This document shows, piece after piece, positions 42,316 through 50,353 of a stretch of DNA of 64,000 bases (positions are counted from its first letter, which is position 1; every line of letters begins with the position of its first letter). The translations under genes and the position numbers were made by a program. The notes under the pieces were generated by a model. That model ran no database searches, had not been told where the DNA came from, and saw only the letters and a program-made list of their open reading frames with translations. Origin of the DNA: Alistipes senegalensis JC50 (GTDB lineage Bacteria; Bacteroidota; Bacteroidia; Bacteroidales; Rikenellaceae); assembly GCF_025145645.1 (NCBI RefSeq), contig NZ_CP102252.1:310001-374000 (forward strand). Direction: 5' to 3'.

Positions 42316-44136
42316 ATGAAACACACACTCAGAAGCGCCGTCACCACGACGGGCCGCCGGATGGCGGGAGCCAGAAGCCTCTGGCGGGCCAACGGCATGC
42401 GCGAGGAGCAGTTCGGCCGCCCGATCATCGGCATCGCCAACTCGTTCACCCAGTTCGTGCCGGGCCACGTGCACCTGCACGAAATCGGCCAGTACGTCAA
42501 ACAGCGGATCGAAGCCCTCGGATGCTTCGCCGCGGAATTCAACACCATCGCCGTGGACGACGGCATCGCCATGGGCCACGACGGCATGCTCTACTCGCTG
42601 CCCTCGCGCGAGATCATCGCCGACAGCGTCGAATACATGGCCAACGCCCACAAGGTCGATGCGCTGGTCTGCATCTCCAACTGCGACAAGATCACCCCCG
42701 GGATGCTGATGGCCGTCATGCGGCTGAACATCCCGACGGTCTTCGTCTCGGGAGGCCCGATGGAGGCCGGAAAGTTCCGGGGCCGCGGCGTGGACCTGAT
42801 CGACGCGATGGTCATGGGCGCCGACGACACGTGCAGCGACGAGGAGATCGCGCAGATCGAACGCTGCGCCTGCCCCGGATGCGGATCGTGCTCGGGGATG
42901 TTCACGGCCAACTCGATGAACTGCCTCACCGAAGCGCTGGGACTCTCGCTCCCGGGCAACGGCACGATCGTCGCCACGCACGCCAACCGCCGCCGGCTCT
43001 TCGAGGACGCCGCGGCGCTCATCGTCCGCAACGCCGAACGCTACTACTTCTCGGGCGACGATTCGGTCCTGCCGCGCTCGATAGCCACCAAGGCCGCCTT
43101 CGAGAACGCCATGTCGCTCGACATCGCCATGGGCGGCTCGACCAACACGGTGCTGCACCTGCTGGCCGTGGCGCACGAGGCGGGCGTGGATTTCACGATG
43201 CAGGACATCGACCGTCTTTCGCGGCGGGTGCCGGTGCTCTGCAAAGTCGCACCCAACTCCCACTACCACATCCAGGATGTCAACCGCGCCGGGGGCATCT
43301 TCGCCATCCTCGGCGAACTCGACCGCGCCGGGCTGCTCGACACCTCGGTGCACCGCATCGACGGGCGCACGCTCGGCGAAGCCGTCGCCGCCTGCGACAT
43401 CCTCTCCCCCACGGCATCCGACACGGCCCGCCGCCGCGCGCTGAGCGCCCCGGCAGGCCATTACAGCCGCGAACTCGGGAGTCAGCAAACCTACTACGAG
43501 GAGCCCGACACCGACCGCACGGCGGGCTGCATCCGCGACGCGGAGCACGCCTATTTCCGCGACGGCGGACTGGCCGTGCTGACGGGCAACATCGCCCGCT
43601 CGGGCTGCGTCGTGAAGACCGCCGGAGTGGACGAAAAACTCTTCGTCTTCCGTGGTCCGGCCCGGGTTTACGAGTCGCAGGAGCAGGCCATGAACGGCAT
43701 CCTCGCCGACGAGGTGCAGCCGGGCGAAGTGGTCGTCATCCGCTACGAGGGCCCCAAAGGCGGCCCGGGCATGCAGGAGATGCTCTACCCCACGTCGTAC
43801 CTCAAATCGAAGAAACTGGACAAAGCCTGCGCGCTGATCACCGACGGCCGCTTCTCGGGCGGCACCTCGGGGCTCTCGATCGGCCACGTCTCGCCGGAGG
43901 CCGCCTCGGGCGGAGAGATCGCCGTGGTACGCACGGGCGACGAAATCGAAATCGACATTCCCCGCCGTTCGATCCGCCTCCTGATCGACGACACCGAAAT
44001 GGCTGCCCGCATGGCCGCTCAGAAAGAGTTCCGTCCGGCAAACCGCAACCGCCGCGTTCCGGCCTCCCTGCGGGCCTATGCACGGCTCGTGAGCTCGGCC
44101 GACCAGGGCGCCGTGCGCATCATCGACGAAGAATAA
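42316..44136 (+). CDS. ilvD: Dihydroxy-acid dehydratase
   Basis: 606 residues, the usual size. It makes the 2-keto acid precursors of valine and isoleucine and needs an Fe-S cluster. The cluster cysteines appear in 'VCISNCDKITPGMLMA' and 'CACPGCGSCSGMFTANSMNC'. Also seen: 'MRLNIPTVFVSGGPMEAGKF', 'LSLPGNGTIVATHANRR', 'MGGSTNTVLHLLAVAHEAG' and 'LITDGRFSGGTSGLSIGHVS'. It is the first structural gene after the attenuator (41 bases) and lies 15 bases before ilvB. Confidence 0.97.
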   Translation: MKHTLRSAVTTTGRRMAGARSLWRANGMREEQFGRPIIGIANSFTQFVPGHVHLHEIGQYVKQRIEALGCFAAEFNTIAVDDGIAMGHDGMLYSLPSREIIADSVEYMANAHKVDALVCISNCDKITPGMLMAVMRLNIPTVFVSGGPMEAGKFRGRGVDLIDAMVMGADDTCSDEEIAQIERCACPGCGSCSGMFTANSMNCLTEALGLSLPGNGTIVATHANRRRLFEDAAALIVRNAERYYFSGDDSVLPRSIATKAAFENAMSLDIAMGGSTNTVLHLLAVAHEAGVDFTMQDIDRLSRRVPVLCKVAPNSHYHIQDVNRAGGIFAILGELDRAGLLDTSVHRIDGRTLGEAVAACDILSPTASDTARRRALSAPAGHYSRELGSQQTYYEEPDTDRTAGCIRDAEHAYFRDGGLAVLTGNIARSGCVVKTAGVDEKLFVFRGPARVYESQEQAMNGILADEVQPGEVVVIRYEGPKGGPGMQEMLYPTSYLKSKKLDKACALITDGRFSGGTSGLSIGHVSPEAASGGEIAVVRTGDEIEIDIPRRSIRLLIDDTEMAARMAAQKEFRPANRNRRVPASLRAYARLVSSADQGAVRIIDEE

Positions 44137-44151
44137 AAAACGGACCCGCTT

Positions 44152-45879
44152 ATGAACACACCCCGTCCCGAAGAGCGACAAACGGCCTCCGACCCCACGA
44201 TCACGGGATCGAAGGCCCTGATCGAATCGTTTCTCCACGAAGGCGTCACCACCCTTTTCGGCTACCCCGGAGGCGCCATCATCCCCGTCTACGACGCCCT
44301 CTACGACTACCGCGACCGTCTGCGCCACATCCTCGTCCGCCACGAGCAGGGCGCCGTGCACGCAGCGCAGGGCTACGCCCGCGTCAGCGGACAGGTAGGC
44401 GTCTGCCTCGTGACCTCCGGCCCCGGCGCCACGAACACCGTCACGGGGCTGGCCGACGCGCTGATGGACTCCACGCCGCTGGTGCTCGTCACCGGGCAGG
44501 TCGGCTCCTCGCTGCTGGGCACCGACGCCTTTCAGGAGACCAATTTCGTCGGCATCACGCAGGCCGTGACCAAGTGGAACTGTCAGGTCAAGCGCACCGA
44601 GGATATTCCGGGGGCCATCGCCAAAGCCTTTTATATCGCCCGCTCGGGCCGTCCGGGCCCCGTCGTGGTGGACATCACCAAGGACGCCCAGTGCGGCACG
44701 GCCCCCTTCCGGTATGAGAAGATCACCTCCATCCGCAGCTACGTCCCCTCGCCCGCTCCCGACGCGGAGCGCATCGCCGAGGCAGCCCGGCTGATCGACG
44801 CCGCCCGCCGTCCACTGGTGATGGTGGGCCAGGGCGTGACGCTGGGCAACGCCGAAGCCGAACTGCGGGCGTTCCTCGAAAAGAGCGGCATGCCTGCGGC
44901 CTCGACGCTGCTGGGGCTCTCGGCCCTGCCGTCGGACCACCCGCAGTATGTGGGCATGCTGGGCATGCACGGCAACTACGGACCCAACATCAAGAACCGG
45001 GAGTGCGACCTGATCGTGGCCGTCGGCATGCGCTTCGACGACCGTGTGACGGGGAGTCCGGCCCACTTCGGCGAGAACGCCAAGGTGATCCATCTGGAGA
45101 TCGACCCCGCGGAGATCGACAAGATCATCCACGCCGACGTGCCCGTCGTGGGCGACGCCAGGCAGACGCTGCCGATGCTCACCGAACGCATCCGCCGGGG
45201 CGACCACAGCGCCTGGATCGGGGAGTTCCGGGAGTGCGACCGCATCGAATACGAAGCCGTCGTCCGCAAGGCGGTGCACCCCGGCGAAGGGCGTATCCGC
45301 ATGGGCGAGGCGGTCGATGCCGTGGCCCGGGCCTACGACAACGACGCGGTGCTGGTGACCGACGTGGGCCAGCAGCAGATGAACGCCGCGCGCTATTTCG
45401 GATTCCGCCGCAACCGCAGCATAGTGACCTCGGGCGGCCTCGGAACGATGGGCTTCGGGCTTCCGGCGGCCATCGGCGCCAAGCTGGGCGCCCCCGGCCG
45501 CGAAGTGGTGCTGTTCGCCGGCGACGGCGGTCTGCAAATGACCATTCAGGAGCTGGGGACCATCTTCCAGTCGCACGTCGCGGTGAAGATCGTGCTGCTG
45601 AACAACTCGTTCCTCGGCATGGTGCGGCAATGGCAGGAGCTCTTCTACGACCGCCGCTACTCCTTCACCGAGATGACGAACCCCGATTTCGGGCTCATCG
45701 CCCGCGGCAACGGGATCGAATACCGCCTCGTCGAACGCCGCGAGGAGCTTGCAGAAGCCGTCGCCGCGATGAAAGCCTCCGCAGGCGCTTTCCTGCTGGA
45801 AGTGCGGGTCGAGAGCGAAGAGAACATTTTCCCGATGGTCCCGGCCGGCGCCCCGGTGGCGGACATCCGGTTCGAGTAA
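44152..45879 (+). CDS. ilvB: Acetolactate synthase large subunit
   Basis: 575 residues, catalytic subunit of acetohydroxyacid synthase, a ThDP/FAD/Mg enzyme. N-terminal ThDP-pyrimidine domain: 'LFGYPGGAIIPVYDALYDYR', 'HEQGAVHAAQGYARVSGQVG' and 'TGQVGSSLLGTDAFQETNF'. C-terminal ThDP-pyrophosphate motif: 'VVLFAGDGGLQMTIQELGTI' to 'LNNSFLGMVRQW'. It pairs with the regulatory subunit encoded 13 bases downstream. Condenses two pyruvates or pyruvate plus 2-ketobutyrate (from threonine), the metabolic link to the divergent thr genes. Confidence 0.97.
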   Translation: MNTPRPEERQTASDPTITGSKALIESFLHEGVTTLFGYPGGAIIPVYDALYDYRDRLRHILVRHEQGAVHAAQGYARVSGQVGVCLVTSGPGATNTVTGLADALMDSTPLVLVTGQVGSSLLGTDAFQETNFVGITQAVTKWNCQVKRTEDIPGAIAKAFYIARSGRPGPVVVDITKDAQCGTAPFRYEKITSIRSYVPSPAPDAERIAEAARLIDAARRPLVMVGQGVTLGNAEAELRAFLEKSGMPAASTLLGLSALPSDHPQYVGMLGMHGNYGPNIKNRECDLIVAVGMRFDDRVTGSPAHFGENAKVIHLEIDPAEIDKIIHADVPVVGDARQTLPMLTERIRRGDHSAWIGEFRECDRIEYEAVVRKAVHPGEGRIRMGEAVDAVARAYDNDAVLVTDVGQQQMNAARYFGFRRNRSIVTSGGLGTMGFGLPAAIGAKLGAPGREVVLFAGDGGLQMTIQELGTIFQSHVAVKIVLLNNSFLGMVRQWQELFYDRRYSFTEMTNPDFGLIARGNGIEYRLVERREELAEAVAAMKASAGAFLLEVRVESEENIFPMVPAGAPVADIRFE

Positions 45880-45892
45880 AACGAAACAGCGT

Positions 45893-46417
45893 ATGGAACA
45901 GGAATATATCATCACCGTATTTTCGGAGAACAAGGTGGGTCTGCTGAGCCAGATCACCACGGTCTTCTCCTGCCGCGATGTCAACATCGAGAGCCTCACG
46001 ACCTCCGAATCGGCGCTCCCGGGCATCCACAAGTTCACGATCGTCGTGCGCACCGACCCCGGGCAGATCGACAAGCTCGTGCGGCAGGTAGAGAAGAAGA
46101 TCGACGTGCTGAAGACCTTCGTCTACACCCCCGAAGAGGTCGTGCAGCAGGAGATCGCCCTCTACAAGGTGACCCGCAGCCGGGGCGTCGAACAGCTCGT
46201 GCGCAAACACAACGTCCGCATTCTGGAGATCGACGAAGACTACATCGTCGTCGAAAAGACCGGGCACAAGGCCGACACGCAGGCGCTATTCCGGCTGTTG
46301 CAGCCCTACGGCGTCCAGCAGTTCGTGCGCAGCGGCACGGTGGCCATCATCAAGTCGCGGCGCGAACTGCTGAACGAATACCTCGAAGAGCTTGAAAAAT
46401 CAAGAATTAAAAATTAA
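45893..46417 (+). CDS. ilvN: Acetolactate synthase small (regulatory) subunit
   Basis: 174 residues, typical of the longer IlvN/IlvH type. An N-terminal ACT domain ('YIITVFSENKVGLLSQITTV', 'DVNIESLTTSESALPGIHKF') senses valine, followed by a C-terminal ALS domain ('VQQEIALYKVTRS', 'VEQLVRKHNVRILEIDEDYI', 'LLQPYGVQQFVRSGTVAI'). It activates IlvB and gives feedback inhibition. It ends 246 bases before ilvC; that gap holds a repeat hairpin and may carry a separate weak promoter. Confidence 0.95.
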   Translation: MEQEYIITVFSENKVGLLSQITTVFSCRDVNIESLTTSESALPGIHKFTIVVRTDPGQIDKLVRQVEKKIDVLKTFVYTPEEVVQQEIALYKVTRSRGVEQLVRKHNVRILEIDEDYIVVEKTGHKADTQALFRLLQPYGVQQFVRSGTVAIIKSRRELLNEYLEELEKSRIKN

Positions 46418-46541
46418 AAATTATCCGCGCTCCAAAGAGTACGCCATCTCCCTCCCCTGCGGGCCGTTTAAGAAACGGCTTTCAGAAAGAATGATGCGCA
46501 GAACGGGTGCAATGCTCAATACCAATGCATCGTCCCAAAAT

Positions 46542-46558
46542 CCCGGCTCTTAACCGGG
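46542..46558. repeat. Second copy of the CCCGGCTCTTARCCGGG hairpin element
   Basis: CCCGGCTCTTAACCGGG followed by a GGATTCA flank repeats the element found after thrC (39265-39281) and its GGATTCA flank. It lies in the 246-base spacer between ilvN and ilvC, which also has a GCCGTTT/AAACGGC hairpin near 46470. It looks like a short interspersed palindrome. Confidence 0.45.
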
Positions 46559-46663
46559 TGGGGTCGGATTCATAAACGCCGTCTCAGGCGGCGAGTGCGT
46601 AACCGGCATAAGCAAGATAACGTTCGAATATCACTTAATAACTTTACTAAAATCACAAACATC

Positions 46664-47710
46664 ATGGCACAGATCAATTTCGGCGGCGTCGAAGAGAACG
46701 TCGTAACCCGCGAGGAATTCCCCCTGAAGAAAGCCCTCGAAGTCCTCAAAGACGAAACCATCGCCGTCATCGGCTACGGCGTGCAGGGCCCCGGCCAGTC
46801 GCTGAACCTGCGCGACAACGGATTCAACGTCATCGTCGGCCAGCGCAAGGGCTCGAAAAGCTGGGACAAGGCCGTCGCCGACGGCTGGGTGCCGGGCGAA
46901 ACGCTCTTCGAAATCGAAGAGGCCGCCGAGCGCGCCACGATCATCCAGTATCTGCTCTCCGACGCCGGGCAGATCGCCGTATGGCCCTCCATCAAAAAGC
47001 ACCTCGCACCGGGTAAGGCGCTCTATTTCTCCCACGGCTTCGGCATCACCTACAAGGAGCGCACGGGCATCGTGCCCCCGGCCGATGTCGATGTGATCCT
47101 CGTAGCCCCGAAGGGTTCGGGCACGTCGCTGCGCCGGATGTTCCTCCAGGGCCGCGGCCTCAATTCGAGCTATGCGGTGTTCCAGGACGCCACGGGCCGC
47201 GCCTTCGAACGCGTGGTGGCGCTGGGCATCGGCGTCGGCTCGGGATACCTCTTCGAGACCGATTTCAAACGCGAGGTCTACTCCGACCTTACGGGCGAGC
47301 GCGGCACGCTGATGGGCGCCATTCAGGGCATCTTCGCCGCCCAGTACGACACGCTGCGCGCCAACGGACACACCCCCTCGGAAGCCTTCAACGAGACCGT
47401 CGAGGAGCTCACGCAGTCGCTGATGCCGCTCGTGGCCGAAAACGGCATGGACTGGATGTACGCCAACTGCTCGACCACGGCCCAGCGCGGCGCGCTGGAC
47501 TGGTGGAAGAAGTTCCGCGACGCCACGAAACCCGTCTTCGAGGAGCTCTACAAAGAGGTGGCCGCCGGCAACGAGGCCCAGCGTTCGATCGACCTCAACA
47601 GCAAGCCCGACTACCGCGAGAAGCTCAACGAAGAGCTGCGCGAGATGCGCGAAAGCGAGATGTGGCAGACCGGCGCCGTGGTGCGCAAGCTGCGTCCCGA
47701 GAACAACTGA
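46664..47710 (+). CDS. ilvC: Ketol-acid reductoisomerase
   Basis: 348 residues from the ATG at 46664; upstream in-frame codons lack family similarity. It uses NADPH and Mg2+ to convert acetolactate or acetohydroxybutyrate to the dihydroxy acid used by IlvD. Rossmann motif 'IAVIGYGVQGPGQSLNLRD' with 'VGQRKGSKSWDKA' for NADPH phosphate. C-terminal knotted domain: 'LFETDFKREVYSDLTGERGT' and 'FNETVEELTQSLMPLVAENG'. The sequence resembles the Bacteroidetes-type KARI in its 'GYGVQGPGQ' (Q/P-rich) loop. It is followed by a strong terminator. Confidence 0.95.
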   Translation: MAQINFGGVEENVVTREEFPLKKALEVLKDETIAVIGYGVQGPGQSLNLRDNGFNVIVGQRKGSKSWDKAVADGWVPGETLFEIEEAAERATIIQYLLSDAGQIAVWPSIKKHLAPGKALYFSHGFGITYKERTGIVPPADVDVILVAPKGSGTSLRRMFLQGRGLNSSYAVFQDATGRAFERVVALGIGVGSGYLFETDFKREVYSDLTGERGTLMGAIQGIFAAQYDTLRANGHTPSEAFNETVEELTQSLMPLVAENGMDWMYANCSTTAQRGALDWWKKFRDATKPVFEELYKEVAAGNEAQRSIDLNSKPDYREKLNEELREMRESEMWQTGAVVRKLRPENN

Positions 47711-47726
47711 TCCCGATAAACGGACG

Positions 47727-47758
47727 AAAAAGCCGCCGGCAGCCGCCGACGGCTTTTT
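47727..47758 (+). terminator. Intrinsic terminator of ilvC
   Basis: AAAAAGCCG (47727-47735) pairs with CGGCTTTTT (47750-47758), with further pairing inside (CCGGC/GCCG) and a T-rich tail (CGTTTT). It lies 16 bases after the ilvC stop. Confidence 0.85.
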
Positions 47759-47776
47759 CGTTTTCGGTTTTTTACC

Positions 47777-47933
47777 TATCTTTGGCTTCGCCTCAGATAC
47801 TCCGCCCCGGAAAAAATGCAGGCGAGCTTGCTTTTTTCTCTCGGCTTATTCGTATCTTTGGTTGCGCCTTAGATACTCCCGCTCGGCAATGTTCAAATAA
47901 ATTTGACATTGCCCTCGCTTATTCGTATCTTTG
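47777..47933. repeat. Two and a half tandem copies of a promoter-bearing palindromic unit
   Basis: TATCTTTG recurs at 47777, 47853 and 47926 (periods 76 and 73). Copies one and two share about 35 bases (TATCTTTGG..GCGCCT.AGATACTCC..). Each is followed by an inverted repeat with different bases in each copy: AAAAAATGC/GC-TTTTTT near 47810-47840 and GGCAATGT/CATTGCC near 47885-47913. The unit then ends in CTTATTCG before the next TATCTTTG. Arm sequences vary while complementarity stays. Confidence 0.6.
47902..47933 (+). promoter_or_regulatory. Promoter of the ROK kinase gene
   Basis: TTTG (47902-47905), 20 bases, TATCTTTG (47926-47933), an exact consensus match supplied by the last repeat copy, about 38 bases before the ATG at 47972. 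Confidence 0.75.
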
Positions 47934-47971
47934 TAAATTGAAACACCGACATCCAAACTAAACTGCTCAAT

Positions 47972-49078
47972 ATGTACAGCCATGACAACCGGGTGGTGAT
48001 CACCCTCGACGCCGGCGGCACGAACCTCGTGTTCGGAGCCATGCAGGCCAACCGATTCATCGTGGAGCCCATCACCCTGCCTTCGCATGCCGAAGACCTC
48101 GACAAATGCCTTGCGACGATGGTCGAAGGGTTCCGGGCCGTCATCAGCCGCCTTTCGGAAAAACCCGTGGCCATCTCGTTCGCATTCCCCGGACCGGCCG
48201 ACTACCCCAACGGCATCATCGGGGGCTATCTGCCCAACTTCCCGTCGTTCCGCGACGGCGTGGCGCTGGGTCCGTTCCTCGAAGCGACGTTCGGCATCCC
48301 GGTCTTCATCAACAACGACGGCGACCTGTTCGCCTACGGCGAGGCGCTGGGCGGAGCCCTGCCTCAGGTCAACGCCCGGCTCGAAGCGCTGAACAGCCCC
48401 AAACGCTACAAGAATCTGGTGGGCTACACCTTCGGCACGGGCTTCGGCGTGGGCATCGTGGTCGATAACCGCCTCAACCGCGGCGACAACTCGTGCGTCG
48501 AAACCTTCTGCCTGCGCCACAAGAAGATGCCGGAGATCATCGTCGAGGAGGGCGTGGCCGTGCGCGCCGTGAAGCGCGTCTACGGCGAACTGTCGGGCGA
48601 TCCGAATCACGGACTGGAGCCCAAGGACATCTGCGACATCGCCGACGGCAAACGCCCGGGCAACGTCGAGGCGGCCCGGCAGGCTTTCGCCGAGATGGGC
48701 GAGATCGCCGGCGACGCCATGGCCACGGCCGTGACGCTGATCGACGGTCTGATCGTCATCGGCGGCGGCATCACGGCGGCCCGCAAATGGATCATGCCGA
48801 GCCTGCTGAAAGAACTCCGCTCGAAGATGCACACCCTCTCGGGCGACGAACTGAACCGCGTGCAGATGAAGGTCTACGATCTGGACGACGACGCGGAGTT
48901 CCGGGAGTTCGCCAAAGGCAGCATGCAGCCCCTGAAGGTCTACGGCACGGACCGCTATGTGGCCTACGACCCGCAGAAACGCATCGGTGTCACGATTTCG
49001 AAGCTCGGCGCCAGCCAGGCCATCTCGGTCGGAGCGTACGCCTTCGCCCTGAGCCAGCTGGACGCACAAAACGCATAA
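47972..49078 (+). CDS. ROK-family sugar kinase
   Basis: 368 residues. N-terminal phosphate loop 'VITLDAGGTNLVFGAM' and the second ATP/sugar motif 'PVFINNDGDLFAYGEALGG' identify the ROK/glucokinase fold; 'GYTFGTGFGVGIVVDN' and 'LIVIGGGITAARKWI' complete it. The usual ROK zinc motif (CxCGxxGCxE) is not present; 'DNSCVETFCLRHKK' stands in its place, so zinc binding is doubtful. Probably phosphorylates a hexose or amino sugar in the cytoplasm. Next to manA and the nag genes, it may feed mannose or N-acetylhexosamine metabolism. Substrate not determined. Confidence 0.85.
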   Translation: MYSHDNRVVITLDAGGTNLVFGAMQANRFIVEPITLPSHAEDLDKCLATMVEGFRAVISRLSEKPVAISFAFPGPADYPNGIIGGYLPNFPSFRDGVALGPFLEATFGIPVFINNDGDLFAYGEALGGALPQVNARLEALNSPKRYKNLVGYTFGTGFGVGIVVDNRLNRGDNSCVETFCLRHKKMPEIIVEEGVAVRAVKRVYGELSGDPNHGLEPKDICDIADGKRPGNVEAARQAFAEMGEIAGDAMATAVTLIDGLIVIGGGITAARKWIMPSLLKELRSKMHTLSGDELNRVQMKVYDLDDDAEFREFAKGSMQPLKVYGTDRYVAYDPQKRIGVTISKLGASQAISVGAYAFALSQLDAQNA

Positions 49079-49130
49079 ACAGCCGGCCGCGAACTGAACC
49101 GGAACCAACGGAATCAGCCGTTATCCAAGT

Positions 49131-49146
49131 CCCCTCCGAGGAGGGG
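49131..49146. repeat. CCCCTCC/GGAGGGG palindrome
   Basis: CCCCTCC and GGAGGGG flank GA, followed by a GGGATTTAGGGGAGGG-like tail. It is the only structure seen in the 152-base gap before manA and may act as a weak terminator or an interspersed palindrome. Confidence 0.4.
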
Positions 49147-49230
49147 ATTTAGGGGAGGGTCAGTGCCGGAGGCGGCGAATACAGCCGACTGATACGAACG
49201 CACGTTATAAAAAGCAATATAGGACAAACC

Positions 49231-50196
49231 ATGTATAAGTTTCAACCAATTCTGAAATCGCTGATCTGGGGCGGCGACAAGATAGCCCCTTACAAACAGA
49301 TCGAGACCTCGCAGCAGCAGGTCGGCGAGAGCTGGGAGCTCTCGGGCGTGAAAGGCAACGAATCCGTCGTCGCCGGAGGCCCCGAGGCCGGAACCCCGCT
49401 GCCCGAACTGATCGCCCGCCACGGAGCCGGATTGCTGGGCGCGAAGAATTTCGAACGCTTCGGCGAGGAGTTCCCGCTGCTCATCAAGTTCATCGACGCC
49501 CGGCAGGACCTCTCGATCCAGGTTCACCCCAACGACGAACTGGCCTGGGAGCGCCACCAGTCCAAGGGCAAAACCGAGATGTGGTACGTCGTGGCCGCCG
49601 ACAAAGGGGCGCACCTCCGCTCGGGATTCTCGAAGCAGGTGACGCCCGCCGAATACGCCGCCAGCGTAGAGGACAACACCATCACCGACATCCTCGCCGA
49701 CTACCAGATCCATCCAGGCGACGTTTTCTTCCTGCCGGCGGGCCGCGTGCATTCGATCGGCGCCGGAGCCTTCATCGCCGAGATCCAGCAGACTTCGAAC
49801 ATCACCTACCGCATCTACGACTTCAACCGCCGCGATGCCAACGGCAACACCCGCGAACTGCACACCGAGCTGGCCAAGGAGGCCATCGACTACACCGTGC
49901 TGCCCGACTACCGGACGCACTACACCCCGGCGCAGAACAGCCGCGTGGAGCTGGTTTCGTGCCCCTATTTCACCACGTCGCTGCTGGACCTGACCGCCCC
50001 CGAGACGCTGGAGCTCGCCGACCTCGACTCGTTCGTCGTGGCCATCTGCATCGAGGGCCGCGGCACGATCGCCAACGACAACGGCGAAACGCTTCCCGTG
50101 CATCAGGGCGAAACGGTGCTGATCCCCGCTTCGGCCCGGTCGCTCGCGTTCACGCCCGACGGCGCGATGAAACTGCTGACGAGCTGGATCGCATGA
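49231..50196 (+). CDS. manA: Mannose-6-phosphate isomerase, class I
   Basis: 321 residues, the short bacterial type. It interconverts mannose-6-phosphate and fructose-6-phosphate with Zn2+. Metal ligands appear in 'LSIQVHPNDELAWERH' (Gln, His), 'KTEMWYVVAADKGAHL' (Glu) and 'LPAGRVHSIGAGAFIAEIQ' (His). N-terminal 'YKFQPILKSLIWGGDKIAPY' and 'VGESWELSGVKGNESVV' are family markers. It ends before a strong terminator and is transcribed with or after the ROK kinase gene. Confidence 0.95.
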   Translation: MYKFQPILKSLIWGGDKIAPYKQIETSQQQVGESWELSGVKGNESVVAGGPEAGTPLPELIARHGAGLLGAKNFERFGEEFPLLIKFIDARQDLSIQVHPNDELAWERHQSKGKTEMWYVVAADKGAHLRSGFSKQVTPAEYAASVEDNTITDILADYQIHPGDVFFLPAGRVHSIGAGAFIAEIQQTSNITYRIYDFNRRDANGNTRELHTELAKEAIDYTVLPDYRTHYTPAQNSRVELVSCPYFTTSLLDLTAPETLELADLDSFVVAICIEGRGTIANDNGETLPVHQGETVLIPASARSLAFTPDGAMKLLTSWIA

Positions 50197-50240
50197 CCCG
50201 CGCATCCGGAATTCGGCACGATCAAATAACACAATCCCCG

Positions 50241-50275
50241 AAAGCCTGCCTTTCTTCGGAAAGCGCAGGCTTTTT
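50241..50275 (+). terminator. Intrinsic terminator of manA
   Basis: AAAGCCTGC (50241-50249) pairs with GCAGGCTTT (50265-50273), with CTTTC/GAAAG inside, and TTTTT at 50271-50275. Confidence 0.85.
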
Positions 50276-50287
50276 CGCGGCCGCGGG

Positions 50288-50318
50288 TTGCAAATCTGCG
50301 TTCTTTTCAGTAACTTTG
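50288..50318 (+). promoter_or_regulatory. Promoter of the sugar kinase-nagB operon
   Basis: TTG (50288-50290), 20 bases and TAACTTTG (50311-50318), an exact -7 match, 36 bases before the ATG at 50354. Confidence 0.75.
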
Positions 50319-50353
50319 GGGGTGCAACCAGAACCTAACCACCAAACCACCGT

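Noticed and set aside
42190..46074. Minus-strand open frame of about 1290 codons opposite ilvD and ilvB
   Set aside because: High G+C leaves few stops in this frame. Its composition (His, Gly, Arg-rich) matches no family, while the plus strand encodes clear enzymes.
47777..47933. CRISPR-like array
   Set aside because: There are only two to three units, the unit carries promoter elements, the spacers are palindromic and no cas gene is near.
47503..47961. Plus-strand frame running out of ilvC into the repeat region
   Set aside because: It starts inside ilvC in another frame and crosses a strong terminator and two promoter copies.
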